From: CAVOJY01 sp963696405 | GTDB taxonomy: Bacteria > Chloroflexota > Limnocylindria > Limnocylindrales > CSP1-4 | Direction of reading: 5' to 3' | DNA: 64,000 nt | Assembly (NCBI GenBank): GCA_963696405.1 | Contig: CAVOJY010000006.1 | Location: 868,001 to 932,000, forward strand | Shown: positions 38,062-47,674 of the stretch, one piece after another | Position numbering within the stretch: position 1 is the stretch's first letter | How the letters are laid out: the number at the start of each line of letters is the position of its first letter | Program-made: the position numbers and the translations under genes | Notes under the pieces: model-generated | Databases searched by the model: none | What the model saw: only the letters and a program-made list of their open reading frames with translations | Told to the model about the DNA's origin: nothing

Positions 38062-38868
38062 CTACCCGGCTGCCGGCGGTGAGGCGAAGCGCTTTGCCTC
38101 GGTCTCCAGGAGCGCCTTCTTCTGGCGGACGCGGTCGCGGTAGAGGTCTACCGTCCCGGCCGGGTCGCCCTCGTGCATGATCTGGCCCTTCTCCAGGAGG
38201 ATGGCCCGGTTGCAGAACTCGGTGACGAACGAGAGGTCGTGGGTGACCAGCACGATCGCCTTCGCCCGGTCGATGAGCTCGCGGATGCGGGCCTGGCTGC
38301 GGGCGCGGAAGTCCTGGTCGCCCGTCCCCAGCACCTCGTCGAGCAGGAGGATGTCTGGCGTGACCGCGGTGGCGATGGAGAATCCGAGTCGCGCGCGCAT
38401 GCCCGTCGAGTAGGTCCGGACGGGTGCGTCGATGAACGGACCGATGTCGGCGAACTCGATGATCGACGGCGTGAGCGCAGTGATCGTCTTGCGGTCGATC
38501 CCCATGAACGCCGCGGCGAGGGCGATGTTGTCCCGCCCGGAGATCTCCATCTCGAACCCGGCGCCAAGCGTCAGGAGCGTGGACACTCGGCCGCTCACAT
38601 CGACCACTCCTTCGGAGGGCTCGAGGATCCCCGCCAGCGCCAGGAGGAGCGTGCTCTTCCCGGCGCCGTTCGGCCCGATGATGGCGAGGGCTTCGCCGTG
38701 GTCCACGGCGAAGCTGATGTGCCGAAGGGCCCAGAAATGGGTGGGTCGATCCTGGCGCCGTCCGAACATCTCGGCCAGGGAACCCTTCAGCGTCGTCCGC
38801 CGCGTGAGCCGCAGGTCGTAGCGGATGCCGAGGTCGCGGACGTCGACCGCCTGGCCATTCGTGCCCAT
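38062..38868 (-). CDS. Polysaccharide ABC exporter ATPase (Wzt/TagH-like)
   Basis: The 268-residue ATPase has Walker A GPNGAGKSTLLLALAG, the signature YSTGMRARLGFSIATAVTPD, Walker B ILLLDEVLGTGDQDF and the H-loop VLVTHDLSFV. The YSTGM signature and the N-terminal VDVRDLGIRYDLRLTRRTTL are characteristic of O-antigen/teichoic acid exporters. It lacks a C-terminal carbohydrate-binding domain. ATG 38868 shares a base with the stop of the permease gene upstream (TAATG), so the pair is coupled. It probably exports the glycan built by the neighbouring transferases. Confidence 0.92.
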   Translation of the reverse strand: MGTNGQAVDVRDLGIRYDLRLTRRTTLKGSLAEMFGRRQDRPTHFWALRHISFAVDHGEALAIIGPNGAGKSTLLLALAGILEPSEGVVDVSGRVSTLLTLGAGFEMEISGRDNIALAAAFMGIDRKTITALTPSIIEFADIGPFIDAPVRTYSTGMRARLGFSIATAVTPDILLLDEVLGTGDQDFRARSQARIRELIDRAKAIVLVTHDLSFVTEFCNRAILLEKGQIMHEGDPAGTVDLYRDRVRQKKALLETEAKRFASPPAAG

Positions 38869-39722
38869 TACAGGATCTTCGCGAAGCCGGCTTCGACTCG
38901 CTTGAAGAGGCCCATCCCGAGGAGGGAGAGCACGAGCGAGACGAGCAGCACGACAGCGAGACCGGCCCAGTCGGGCGGTGCGTGGCCGTAGACGATGTTG
39001 CGGTAGGACTCGAAGATCGGCGTGAAGGGGTTCAGCCTGAGGATGGCCTGCATGCTAGGGCTGCTGACCTGGTCAACCGAGTAGAGGGCGGGCGACAGGT
39101 AGAACCAGAGCCGAAGGGCATGGGTGAGGACGTTCTGCACGTCGCGGTAGAAGGCGTTGGCAGCCGCCACGAAGAACGCGAGCGCGAAGGTGAAGGCGAA
39201 CTGCACGGCGGCGATGAGGGGCAGGGTCACCAGCCAGGGGCTGATGCGACTGTGGTAGTAGAGGAGGAGCGCCGCAAGCGAGACGAGCCCAAAGATGAAG
39301 CTCACGGTACCCGCCACCACCGAGGCTGCCGGCAGTACCACCTTGGGGAACTGCACCTGGCGGATGAGCGTGTTCCGGGCCGTGACCGAGGTGGCCGCGT
39401 CCTTGAGGGTGGTGTTGAACCACTTCCACGGGAGGATCGCGCAGAAGATGAAGAGCGGGTAGTCGGGGACGTTGCGCTCGAAGACCACCGTCACGAGCAC
39501 GACGTAGATGAGCATCTGGAGGAACGGGTCGATGATCCACCAGAGCTGTCCGATGATCGTGTCCGCGTGCGTCCGCCGCAGGTCCGCGGCGACGAGGTAG
39601 CGGATCAGGTGTCCGCGGGACCGGAGTTCCCGGAAGCCCTCCCGGATGAGGCCGAAGAACCCGGGCCGCGCGGCGCGGCTGCCTGGGGTGACGGCGTCAG
39701 CCGCCGGGGAGGGGGTGGCCAT
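38868..39722 (-). CDS. Polysaccharide ABC exporter permease (Wzm/TagG-like)
   Basis: A 284-residue ABC-2 permease with six hydrophobic helices. Typical segments are RRTHADTIIGQLWWIIDPFL, FIFCAILPWKWFNTTLKDAA, LIRQVQFPKVVLPAASVVAG and LNPFTPIFESYRNIVYGHAP. The start at ATG 39722 is set by similarity and by an overlapping divergent promoter just upstream. Together with the ATPase gene it forms a two-gene operon for export of a lipid-linked polymer across the cytoplasmic membrane. Confidence 0.9.
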   Translation of the reverse strand: MATPSPAADAVTPGSRAARPGFFGLIREGFRELRSRGHLIRYLVAADLRRTHADTIIGQLWWIIDPFLQMLIYVVLVTVVFERNVPDYPLFIFCAILPWKWFNTTLKDAATSVTARNTLIRQVQFPKVVLPAASVVAGTVSFIFGLVSLAALLLYYHSRISPWLVTLPLIAAVQFAFTFALAFFVAAANAFYRDVQNVLTHALRLWFYLSPALYSVDQVSSPSMQAILRLNPFTPIFESYRNIVYGHAPPDWAGLAVVLLVSLVLSLLGMGLFKRVEAGFAKIL

Positions 39723-39731
39723 CGGCGTCGG

Positions 39732-39742
39732 TACGGTAGCAT
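39732..39742. promoter_or_regulatory. Overlapping divergent -10 boxes (ABC exporter / glycosyltransferase)
   Basis: The plus strand has TAGCAT (39737-39742), seven bases before GTG 39750. The minus strand has TACCGT (39738-39733), ten bases before ATG 39722. The two boxes overlap, so the polymerases would compete. Confidence 0.45.
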
Positions 39743-39749
39743 GCCGGTC

Positions 39750-41000
39750 GTGACGCCGTCTAACCGGCCGGCCGGCTCCAGCGCCCGACGGCGCCCGGTC
39801 CTCATGCTCACGCACTCGTACTACGAGGAGGACCCGCGGGTTCGCCGGGAGGCTGAGGCGCTCGTGGCGGCCGGCCGCGCGGTGGACGTGATCGCGCTGC
39901 GGCGCCCGGGCCTGCCCGCGCAGGACACCGTCGCAGGCGTGGCCGTCCACCGGCTTCCCGTCCAGCGACACCAGGGGTCCGGCATCGTCTCGTACCTCCT
40001 CGAGTACGCGGCGTTCTTCTGGCGGTCGGCGTTCACGGCTGCGCGGCTCCACCGCCGCCGGCGCTACTGCCTGGCGCAGGTCCACACGCTCCCCGATCCG
40101 CTCATCTTCGCCGTCGCTCCCCTCCGGGGGACCGGCGTGCCCCTCGTCCTCGATCTCCACGAAGCGATGCCGGAGTTCTTTCGCAGCCGGTTCCCGGGGG
40201 CGTCACACCCGGCGGTCTACCGGGCGCTGACGATGGCGGAGCGGGTTTCTGTGGCGTTCGCCGGCTGTGCACTCACGGTCAACGATGCGCTGGCCGAACG
40301 GCTGGCTCACCTCGGGGTGCCGCCCTCGAAGATAGCGGTGATCCTCAACAGCCCGAGCGGCGCGCTCTTCGACCCGGAACGGTATCCGGTGCGCCCGTTC
40401 ATGGCCGACGGGACGCTGCGGCTCGTCTATGCCGGCGCGCTCACTCCGCTCTACCAGGTCGAAACGGTCATCGAGGCGATGGCCCTCCTGCGGGACGGCT
40501 GCCCGGACGCGCCGCCGACGTCATGGCCGGCCTCGCTCGACGTCTACGGCAGGGGCGACGCGCTCGACTCCCTCCGGGCCGCGGCGCGGGCCCGTGGCCT
40601 GCTGGACCGCGTCACGTTCCACGGCCGGATCGCGCTCGACGAGGTCCCCGGTCGCCTCGCCGCGGCGGATGCCGGCCTTGCTCCGACCCGCCGGGACGTT
40701 TACACCGACCTCAGCCTCTCGACCAAGGTCCTCGAGTGCGCCGCGATGGGCAAGCCCGTGCTCGCCTCCCGGCTTCCCACGGTCGAGCGCTACCTTGGCG
40801 AGGACACGGTCTACTACTTCGAGCCCGGCGACGCGGTGTCCCTGGCCGCCGCGGTTCGACGGATGGTCGACGATCCGGAGTGGCGCGCTGAGGCCGTGCG
40901 ACAGGCGGGCAAGCGCGTCGCCGAGCTGTCGTGGGAGCGGGAGTCCGCCCGCTACGTCGCGCTCGTGGACGCGCTCGCGGGCCCGCTCGCCCGCGACTGA
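39750..41000 (+). CDS. GT4-type glycosyltransferase
   Basis: A 416-residue GT-B enzyme: VLMLTHSYYEEDPRVRREAE at the start, PLVLDLHEAMPEFFRSRFPG, LRLVYAGALTPLYQVETVIE, RVTFHGRIALDEVPGRLAAA and LSTKVLECAAMGKPVLASRL. I chose GTG 39750 for its seven-base distance to a TAGCAT box; ATG 39741 in the same frame is the alternative. The 3' end overlaps the convergent glycosyltransferase by 49 bases. Donor and acceptor are unknown; the adjacent exporter implies a role in a surface glycan. Confidence 0.85.
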   Translation: MTPSNRPAGSSARRRPVLMLTHSYYEEDPRVRREAEALVAAGRAVDVIALRRPGLPAQDTVAGVAVHRLPVQRHQGSGIVSYLLEYAAFFWRSAFTAARLHRRRRYCLAQVHTLPDPLIFAVAPLRGTGVPLVLDLHEAMPEFFRSRFPGASHPAVYRALTMAERVSVAFAGCALTVNDALAERLAHLGVPPSKIAVILNSPSGALFDPERYPVRPFMADGTLRLVYAGALTPLYQVETVIEAMALLRDGCPDAPPTSWPASLDVYGRGDALDSLRAAARARGLLDRVTFHGRIALDEVPGRLAAADAGLAPTRRDVYTDLSLSTKVLECAAMGKPVLASRLPTVERYLGEDTVYYFEPGDAVSLAAAVRRMVDDPEWRAEAVRQAGKRVAELSWERESARYVALVDALAGPLARD

Positions 41001-42864
41001 GCCTGGTCGGCCAGCCAGCGGGCCGTCCCGGGGCAGAGCAGCGCCTCGCCCGACTCGAGAAGCGGCTCGACGGCGAGCACGTCATAGCCGTCCAGGCAGA
41101 TGACCCCGGGCGGTCGGCCGCTGCACCCTGGAACGATCCCTTCGAGGGCTGTCCGGATCCCCTCGCGCGCGGCGATGAGGCGCATCTCCGCCGGGTGGTT
41201 GTGGGCCCACCGCGCCCGGCGCCACCGCAGCGGATGGAGCAGGACCCGCGCTGCCCGGGCCGCGGGGCCGATCCCGGAAGGGCGGCTGGACCGGAAGGCC
41301 GCAACGGCCCGATGCTGCGCTGACAGGAGGTCCACCTCGATGACGCCGGCCAGTCCGGCGACGAGCATTCGGTCGGTGCCTGCGACGGTCACGAGCGTGA
41401 GCCCGGTCCGCGCGGCCTGCGGCAACCCGCCGAGCAGCCGGGTCGCCCGGGTCCGGTTGAACCCGACGACGACGCCCGGTCCCGGTGCGGCGACGGCGGG
41501 AGTACGGGGGGTATCGTCCGTCTCGGCGGCCGCGGTTGCGTCCGCACCTGCCCCCGTGCCCCCGGCTCGGTCACCCAGGACCTCGTCGTAGAGGCCGAGG
41601 AGCTGCCGCGCGAACACCTCCGGCCCGAACCGCCCCTCCACGTGGCGGCGCAACAGCCGCGGGTCGAAGGCGGCCCGCCGGTCGAGTGCACCGATCGTCG
41701 CCTGGGCGAGGGCTTCCGCATTGTCGACCGCCACGAGCGCGCCGAGCGACCCGGGCTCGGCGCCCAGCACGCCCTCGACGCCGCCCGATCGCGTTGCCAC
41801 CACGGGCAATCCAGATGCGAGCGCCTCGACTGCAACCATGCCGAAGGTTTCGGCGCGGCTCGGGTGGATGAAGAGGTCCGCCCGCCGCATCGCCGCGGCC
41901 ACGCCCTCCCGGTCCGCCGGAGGCTCGAACGTGACGGCGTCAGCGATGCCGAGCTCGGCGGCCATCTGTCGGAGCCGGTCGTCCAGCTCCGCTGGACGCG
42001 CGAGACCGATCAGTCGAAGCGCGGCGCCGGGGCGAGCCTCACGCACCAAGGCAAAGGCCCGGAGAAGCGCCGGCATTCCCTTCGCCTCGGTGCGGGCGCC
42101 GACCCACAACAGCTCTCCGGGTCGCCGCGTCTCACCCTCCGCCGGAAGGACGAAGACGTCGAGCGGGACCGGATTTGGGATCACCCGCAGCCGGTCTTCG
42201 ACGGCCGGGTGGATTGCCCTGAGCGTGGTGGCCATGCGCTCGCTGACAGCGATCACCCGAGCGGCCGCGTCGAGCGCCCGGACGTACTGCTCGCGCACGG
42301 CCTGGTCAGCGAGCAACTCCTCGAGCCCGGAGGTGTGCTCCGTGATGACGAGCGGGCAGCCCGCGGCAGCGGCGACGCCCGCTGCTGCCGCGCCGTCCGG
42401 GTAGGCGGTGTGCGCATGGACCAGGTCGGGCCGGCCGTTCCAGCCGCCGGGGCCGCGGACGAAGGGTTCGAGCGCGGCAGCGTGATCGGCGGCCTGTCGC
42501 TCGCGTTCGTGGGCGACGTCGGCGCCGCTGGCCACGGGAAGCCGGGCCACCGGGAGTCCGACGGGGTGGTCGCGCCGCGCGGAGACAGCACTTCCGGAAG
42601 CGTCGAGACTGCCTTTCCGAAGGCGCGCGCGATCACTCTGCGCTGCTGCTGGCGCTCCTCGGGCGTGCCCCTGACCGTCACGTGCTCGAAGGACGCGACC
42701 CGGGCATCGACCCGGCCCGTAGCCGTCAGGGCTGCCACCTGGTCGGCCACGAACGACCCGCGCGCCGGGTCGTCGTGTGCCGGGAACCAGCGGGCGACCA
42801 CGACCACCCGTAGCGGCGGCCGGCCGCCCCGACCGGGCCGGTCGGATACGGTTGCCCATGGCAT
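40952..42864 (-). CDS. GT4-type glycosyltransferase with extra C-terminal domain (one frameshift)
   Basis: The first 400 residues are a GT4 enzyme: LRVVVVARWFPAHDDPARGS, DLVHAHTAYPDGAAAAGVAA, LLWVGARTEAKGMPALLRAF, DLFIHPSRAETFGMVAVEAL and GLPVVATRSGGVEGVLG. The frame changes near 42570. After a Thr/Ala linker, about 190 further residues follow (GVVVGFNRTRATRLLGG to LCPGTARWLADQ) that I cannot assign; they include an Arg-rich helix and two hydrophobic strands. ATG 42864 starts the conserved part. The end overlaps the convergent transferase by 49 bases. Confidence 0.78.
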
Positions 42865-42968
42865 CTGCGCCGGCTCGCGACCGGTAATGACCTTCCCTCC
42901 GTTGTGCTGGGGGCCTGCGCCGGAGTCTATCGCTGCCCGGCGGGGTACGCGAGGGGTCCGCGCACGTC

Positions 42969-42974
42969 TACCAT
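42969..42974 (+). promoter_or_regulatory. -10 box of the PAS gene (leaderless)
   Basis: TACCAT is followed by GTGCCC and ATG 42981. The six-base gap excludes a ribosome binding site. Confidence 0.5.
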
Positions 42975-42980
42975 GTGCCC

Positions 42981-43859
42981 ATGCCACGCCACCGGCACCC
43001 GGCCGAGTCGCTCGACGCGGACTTCCGCGCATGCGACGGTGGCTACCGCGCCATCGTCCAGCGCGCGCCGTGCCTGATCGCCCGGTACGACTCGCACCTG
43101 CGCCTCTGCAACGTCAACGACGCGATCGTCGCCGCCTCCGGCCGGGCCCGCGACCACTGGGTCGGCCGGACCACGGCCGAGGCCGGTGTCCCCGGCTGCC
43201 GTCACGGCGGCGCCGAGGACGCGTCGGCAGAGGCGTGGGTCCGCACGCTGGGTGAGGCGTTCGCGGCGGGTCGCGATGTCCGGGTCGAGCACGAGATCGA
43301 CACGCTCGACGGGCCTCGCACCTACGCGGTGCATTTCCTGCCCGACCGCGACATGGACGGGTCGGTATCGTCGGTCGTGGTGATCGGCCATGACGTCACG
43401 GCCCACGCCCGGGCCGAGCAGGAGCTGCGAGACCGCGAGCAGGTGCTGAGGGCTGCGCTGGACGCCGCCGGGGTGGGCGTCGCCGTTGTGAACAGAGACG
43501 GCGTCATCGCGGAATGGAGCCCAGCCCAGGAGCGGCTGACCGGCATCCCCGGAGCGGAGGCGCTGGGCCGGCCTGCATGGGAGCTCCAGTCGGCGCTTCT
43601 GCCCGCGGAAAGCCGCGGCCCGGACAACGCCGAGCGCGTGCGGGCCAGCTACGCGGCGCTGCTGGCCGGAGGTGCCGCCGGGCACACGGGCTGGCCGGTG
43701 CCGTTCATGGTCGAGCGGGGGGACGGCACCCGCCGGCTCGTCGAGACGACCGCCGCCGTGGCCCGGGATGCCGGGCACAGGGGAGCGCTGCTGGTGACCC
43801 GCGAGGTCGAGCGGAGGCCGAGAACCGACCGCCCCGGCGGGGAGCACGGCCCCGCCTGA
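42981..43859 (+). CDS. Double PAS-domain protein
   Basis: The 292-residue soluble protein has two PAS domains, roughly residues 20-145 (IVQRAPCLIARYDSHLRLCN, then SSVVVIGHDVTAHARAEQEL) and 150-275 (ALDAAGVGVAVVNRDGVIAE, then GALLVTREVERR). The second ends the protein: there is no kinase, GGDEF or DNA-binding domain. It could be a stand-alone sensor acting on a partner in trans. The ligand cannot be inferred. The neighbouring genes are unrelated. Confidence 0.78.
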   Translation: MPRHRHPAESLDADFRACDGGYRAIVQRAPCLIARYDSHLRLCNVNDAIVAASGRARDHWVGRTTAEAGVPGCRHGGAEDASAEAWVRTLGEAFAAGRDVRVEHEIDTLDGPRTYAVHFLPDRDMDGSVSSVVVIGHDVTAHARAEQELRDREQVLRAALDAAGVGVAVVNRDGVIAEWSPAQERLTGIPGAEALGRPAWELQSALLPAESRGPDNAERVRASYAALLAGGAAGHTGWPVPFMVERGDGTRRLVETTAAVARDAGHRGALLVTREVERRPRTDRPGGEHGPA

Positions 43860-43866
43860 GAACGAG

Positions 43867-44193
43867 CTACGCCGTGACGAACGACGCGAAGTTCGTGAAG
43901 GCGCCCAGGAAGCCCACGAAAGCGAGGACCGCCAGGAACTTCGGGCGGTGGCGGAGGGCATACGCACCGAAGGCGAGCGCCGAGAGCCCGATCACCTTGA
44001 CCAGGTAGACCGCGCCGGGGCCCAGGTCGTGGAGGACGCCGCCGAGGGCGCCCACCTCGCTTCCGGGGACGCTGTGGCCGATGACCACGGCGAACGTCAA
44101 CAGGTCGGCCAGCTGGCCGACGACCACGAGCGCGACAAGGATCATCGTCAGCCTCGGGATCGAGCGGACGGCGACAAGCGGAGCAGTGGTCAT
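43867..44193 (-). CDS. Small membrane protein, unknown function
   Basis: A 108-residue protein with three or four hydrophobic helices (LTMILVALVVVGQLADLLTF, VYLVKVIGLSALAFGAYALR and FLAVLAFVGFLGAFTNFASF). The layout resembles short DUF5658-type integral membrane proteins, but I see no diagnostic residue. ATG 44193 is preceded by GAGGG. It is convergent with the PAS gene and divergent from the lyase gene. Confidence 0.6.
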   Translation of the reverse strand: MTTAPLVAVRSIPRLTMILVALVVVGQLADLLTFAVVIGHSVPGSEVGALGGVLHDLGPGAVYLVKVIGLSALAFGAYALRHRPKFLAVLAFVGFLGAFTNFASFVTA

Positions 44194-44384
44194 GGTGCGG
44201 GGCCCTCGCAGCACGGTCGATCAGGTGGGTCCTGCGTCCTCCCGGCTACTTCGCCGGGATGACCCGAGAGTACTACCCGGAGCTGGTACCTGCTCCCGGA
44301 GATTTCGAACGGGAGGCGTCGATTCGTTGCCTCACCGCACCACATTCAAGGGTACCGAACCCTCCCCAACCGACACGTGATCGA

Positions 44385-44426
44385 CGACCCCGTTCGCATC
44401 GGGGTCGGCTTGACCCGGGCTACACT
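44385..44426 (+). promoter_or_regulatory. Inverted repeat and -10 box upstream of the aspartase gene
   Basis: CGACCCCG (44385-44392) and CGGGGTCG (44400-44407) form a perfect 8-base inverted repeat around a 7-base loop. TACACT at 44421-44426 follows 13 bases later, so the repeat overlaps the -35 region and looks like an operator. The message would have a short leader with GGAGG at 44433-44437. The remaining 190 bases upstream show nothing I can name. Confidence 0.45.
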
Positions 44427-44447
44427 TCGCCCGGGAGGTCTACCGAC

Positions 44448-46016
44448 ATGGCCGACACCGCGACCGGGCCCGAAACGGCCCCCGCTCCGCGCCCGGGATA
44501 CCGCGTGGAGCGCGATCCCCTCGGCTGGCTCGAGGTACCCGATGACGCGTACTACGGCGTCCAGTCCGCGCGGGCCATCGCGAATTTCCCGATCAGCGGC
44601 ATGCGGCCAAACCCGGCCCTCGTCCGGGCGGCCGTGCAGGTGAAGAAGGCGGCCGCCCGCGCGAACCACGCCACGCGGCGCCTGCCGGACGATCTCCACG
44701 CTGCGATCGTCCGGGCCGCGGACGAGCTGATGCTGCTCACGCCCGAGCGCGACACGCCCGAGGCGCAGGCGCTTGCGGCCCGCCTCCTCGACTCGTTCCG
44801 GGTGGACCCGTTCCAGGCGGGCGCCGGGGTCAGCCACAACATGAACACGAACGAGGTCCTGGCAAACCGGGCGATCGAGATCCTCCACGAGTGGGGGCTC
44901 GGCTCGGGTCGCCGGGGAGACTACTCGCTGGTCAGCCCCAACGACCACGTCAACATGGCGCAGTCCACGAACGATGTCTTCCCCACCGCGATGCGGGTGG
45001 CGACGCTCGACCTCCTCCGCGACTCCCTGCCGGCCTTCGATGAGCTGATCGACGCGCTCGATTCCAAGGGGCGGGAGTTCGATCGGGTCCTGAAGTCCGG
45101 TCGTACGCACATGCAGGACGCTGTGCCGATCCGGCTCGGCCAGGAGTTTGCCGCCTACGCGCTCACCCTTCGGCGGGCAAAGGAGCGGCTGCTCATCGCG
45201 GCCGACGCCATCCGTGAGCAGAACATCGGGGCCACCGCCGTGGGCACCGGCCTGAACGCCGAGCCGCAGTATGTCCGGCTCGTCATCGGCTTCCTGTCCG
45301 AGCAGACCGGCCACCAGCTGCGCACCGCGGAGAACCTCGTACAGGCGACCCAGTCGATGGGCCCCATGCTCGAGGTGTCGGCTGCGTTGCGCGGTCTTGC
45401 CGTGGACCTGGCGAAGATCATGGAGGACCTGCTCCTCATGTCGTCGGGGCCGCGGACGGGCTTCGGCGAGATCCGGCTCCCGGCCCGGCAGCCGGGCTCC
45501 TCGATCATGCCGGGCAAGGTGAACCCGGTCATGGTCGAGAACCTCTCCATGATCTGCTATCACGTGATCGGCAACGACACGTGCGTGGCCTGGGCTGCCT
45601 CCCGCGGTCAGCTCGAACTCAACGTGATGATGCCGGTCATCGCCCACGACACGCTCGAGTCGCTCACGATCCTCACCTCCGGGTGCCGGCAGTTCGCGCG
45701 CGAGTGCGTTGCTGGCATCGAAACGGACGAGGAACGCTGCGCCGACCTGCTCGAGCAGTCGAGCGCGATGGCCACGCCCCTCGCGCCATACATCGGCTAC
45801 CGGCTGGCCGCGGACATCGCCAAGGAGGCCGTCCGAACCGGGAAGACCATTCGCGAGCTGGTCATCGAGAAGGGCATCTTCTCGCGAGCGGACCTGGACG
45901 AGATCCTCTCGCCCTACGAGCTGACAGAGCCCGGCGTCGCCGGCGGGTTCCGCTTCGAACCGACGATGCCCGACGGCTACGAACGCCCGACCGGACCGCC
46001 GGGCACGGGCGGGTAG
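44448..46016 (+). CDS. aspA: Aspartate ammonia-lyase (class II fumarase/aspartase superfamily)
   Basis: The 522-residue enzyme carries the superfamily signature GSSIMPGKVNPVMVENLSMI and the helices YYGVQSARAIANFPISG, VSHNMNTNEVLANRAIEIL and DHVNMAQSTNDVFPTAMRVA. Aspartase-like residues outnumber fumarase-like ones: VIGNDTCVAWAASRGQLELN and RTGKTIRELVIEKGIFS match AspA, while the G in MPGKVNP is as in FumC. I therefore favour deamination of aspartate to fumarate, with fumarase as the alternative. GGAGG precedes ATG 44448. About 25 extra residues lie at each end compared with the family core. Confidence 0.85.
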   Translation: MADTATGPETAPAPRPGYRVERDPLGWLEVPDDAYYGVQSARAIANFPISGMRPNPALVRAAVQVKKAAARANHATRRLPDDLHAAIVRAADELMLLTPERDTPEAQALAARLLDSFRVDPFQAGAGVSHNMNTNEVLANRAIEILHEWGLGSGRRGDYSLVSPNDHVNMAQSTNDVFPTAMRVATLDLLRDSLPAFDELIDALDSKGREFDRVLKSGRTHMQDAVPIRLGQEFAAYALTLRRAKERLLIAADAIREQNIGATAVGTGLNAEPQYVRLVIGFLSEQTGHQLRTAENLVQATQSMGPMLEVSAALRGLAVDLAKIMEDLLLMSSGPRTGFGEIRLPARQPGSSIMPGKVNPVMVENLSMICYHVIGNDTCVAWAASRGQLELNVMMPVIAHDTLESLTILTSGCRQFARECVAGIETDEERCADLLEQSSAMATPLAPYIGYRLAADIAKEAVRTGKTIRELVIEKGIFSRADLDEILSPYELTEPGVAGGFRFEPTMPDGYERPTGPPGTGG

Positions 46017-46126
46017 CCGCGGGGCGGCGTCGGGCTGCCCGGTCCCGGCCCGGGCCGCACCCCGCCGTTCGCAACCTGCTCGCGGCTCGACTCCCGCCCC
46101 CCGCACCAATTCGGTCGGTGGTAGCG

Positions 46127-46149
46127 AGCCGCTCGGGGCGCGAGCGGCT
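46127..46149. terminator. Hairpin between convergent aspA and MFS genes
   Basis: AGCCGCTCG (46127-46135) pairs perfectly with CGAGCGGCT (46141-46149) over a 5-base loop. It lies between two convergent genes, which fits a bidirectional terminator, though no T-run follows. The rest of 46017-46307 holds C-rich sequence without a gene. Confidence 0.4.
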
Positions 46150-46307
46150 AAGACGGCACGACCACCCTCACCCGAGGCGGTCCCTGGCGCGGAAACGGGT
46201 TCTCGCCGCTCCGGCAGACCGCGGCTTCTCAGCTTGCACTCATGGAGTTGGTGGGCCAGAGGCGCGGGCTCGCCCTCGGCCGCCTCCGCCTCTGCCCATG
46301 CGTCCGC

Positions 46308-47646
46308 CTACTCCTCCTCCGCCACCTCCGCCGCTGCCTCCGTCCGGTCCATCGCCTCGTCCTCCTGCCACGGCGGCGGCGGCTCCCGCATCGAGCGCAG
46401 CGGCCGGAGCAGAAGCGGCAGCACGCCGGTCAGTGCGGCGGCGCAGCTGAACAAGATCGCCTCCCGGATGCCGATCGCCGTGGCCAGCCCCCCGCCGATG
46501 AGCGATCCGATCGGCATGACCCCCCAGATGAAGAACCGCATCGTCGCGTTCATGCGCCCCTGGAGGCGGTCCGGCGTGATCGACTGGCGAAGGCTCACCT
46601 GCACGATGTTGAAGGCCGTCAGCATCAGGCTGGAGATCCCGAGACCGACCACGAGCGCGGCAAAGGCGTAGGCGGGGCTCGCGAGAGGGACGACGAGCAG
46701 CGCCAGACCGCCGGCCAGGTCAGTCGCGATGAGCGTCCGACCGACCCCGAGCCGTTTTGCGACGCGCCCGGAAACGAGCGCGCCCGCGATCGCGCCGAGG
46801 TTCGCGAGACCGAAAGCGAGCCCGATCTCGACAGCACCCAGCCCCTGGTCTCGCGTCAGGAAGAGGATGAGTGTGGCGAAGGCCATCGAGCTGAAGAGGT
46901 TGGAGAGCGCGATGGAGGCGGCGATCGCACGGAGGACCGGGTTTCGGAGGACGACGCCCAGGCCCTCGCGGATCTCGGTCACGATGTGCCGGCGGGGTGC
47001 GGCAGGATCGGCCACAAGCGGGGGCTCAGGCTTGCGGATGAACCAGAGCATCACGGCGCTGAAGAGGAAGGAGATCGCATCGAAGAGGATCGCCACCGGC
47101 GCCGTCAGCCACCCGACCAGGACGCCGGCGATTCCCGGGACCCGCGAACTGCGCAGCCGACCGTGACAGCTCGAGCTTGCTGTTGCCGTCGACGAGCTGA
47201 TCGCGGTCCACGAGGGAGGGCAGGTACGCCTGGTACGCGACGTCGAAGAACACGGTGGCGGTGCCGGTGACGAGCGCGACGCCGTACAGAACTGGCATCG
47301 ACAGGTGACCGGTGACGGCGGTGACCGGCACGGCCAGGAGCGCGACCGCGCGAACGAGATCAGCGGAGATCAGGATGGGGCGCCGTCGCAGGCGATCGAC
47401 CCAGGCCCCCGCAGGGAGGCTGACCAGCAGGAAGGGAAGCGTCTCGAGCGCCGCGAGGATGCCCATTTGCGCCGGTGTGGCCTGGAGGACGATCGCGGCG
47501 GCCAACGGCACGGCCAGCGCGGTGATCTGCGAGCCGAACTGGCTGATCGTGTCCCCGACCCAGAGCTTGAGGAAGTCGGGGTGCCGCCAGAGCGAGCGCC
47601 GCGGCGGCGCCGGGGCGGGTGCCCCGCCGAGGGTAACAGCAGTCAC
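46308..47646 (-). CDS. MFS transporter, DHA3/enterobactin-exporter-like (one frameshift)
   Basis: A 12-helix major facilitator of about 445 residues. The N half has FLKLWVGDTISQFGSQITAL, ILAALETLPFLLVSLPAGAW and DRLRRRPILISADLVRAVAL; the C half has LFSSMAFATLILFLTRDQGL and GRMNATMRFFIWGVMPIGSL. These patterns fit the MefA/DHA3 exporters of drugs or siderophores. The frame changes near 47134. GTG 47646 lies 29 bases after the ABC permease gene on the same strand, so it may be the last gene of the exporter operon. Confidence 0.82.
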
Positions 47647-47674
47647 GCGGCGCCTCTCGCTCCCGCGGCCGTCG

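Noticed and set aside
44410..44426. TTGACC and TACACT as a -35/-10 pair for the aspartase gene
   Set aside because: The spacing is only five bases, far too short for a sigma-70-type promoter.
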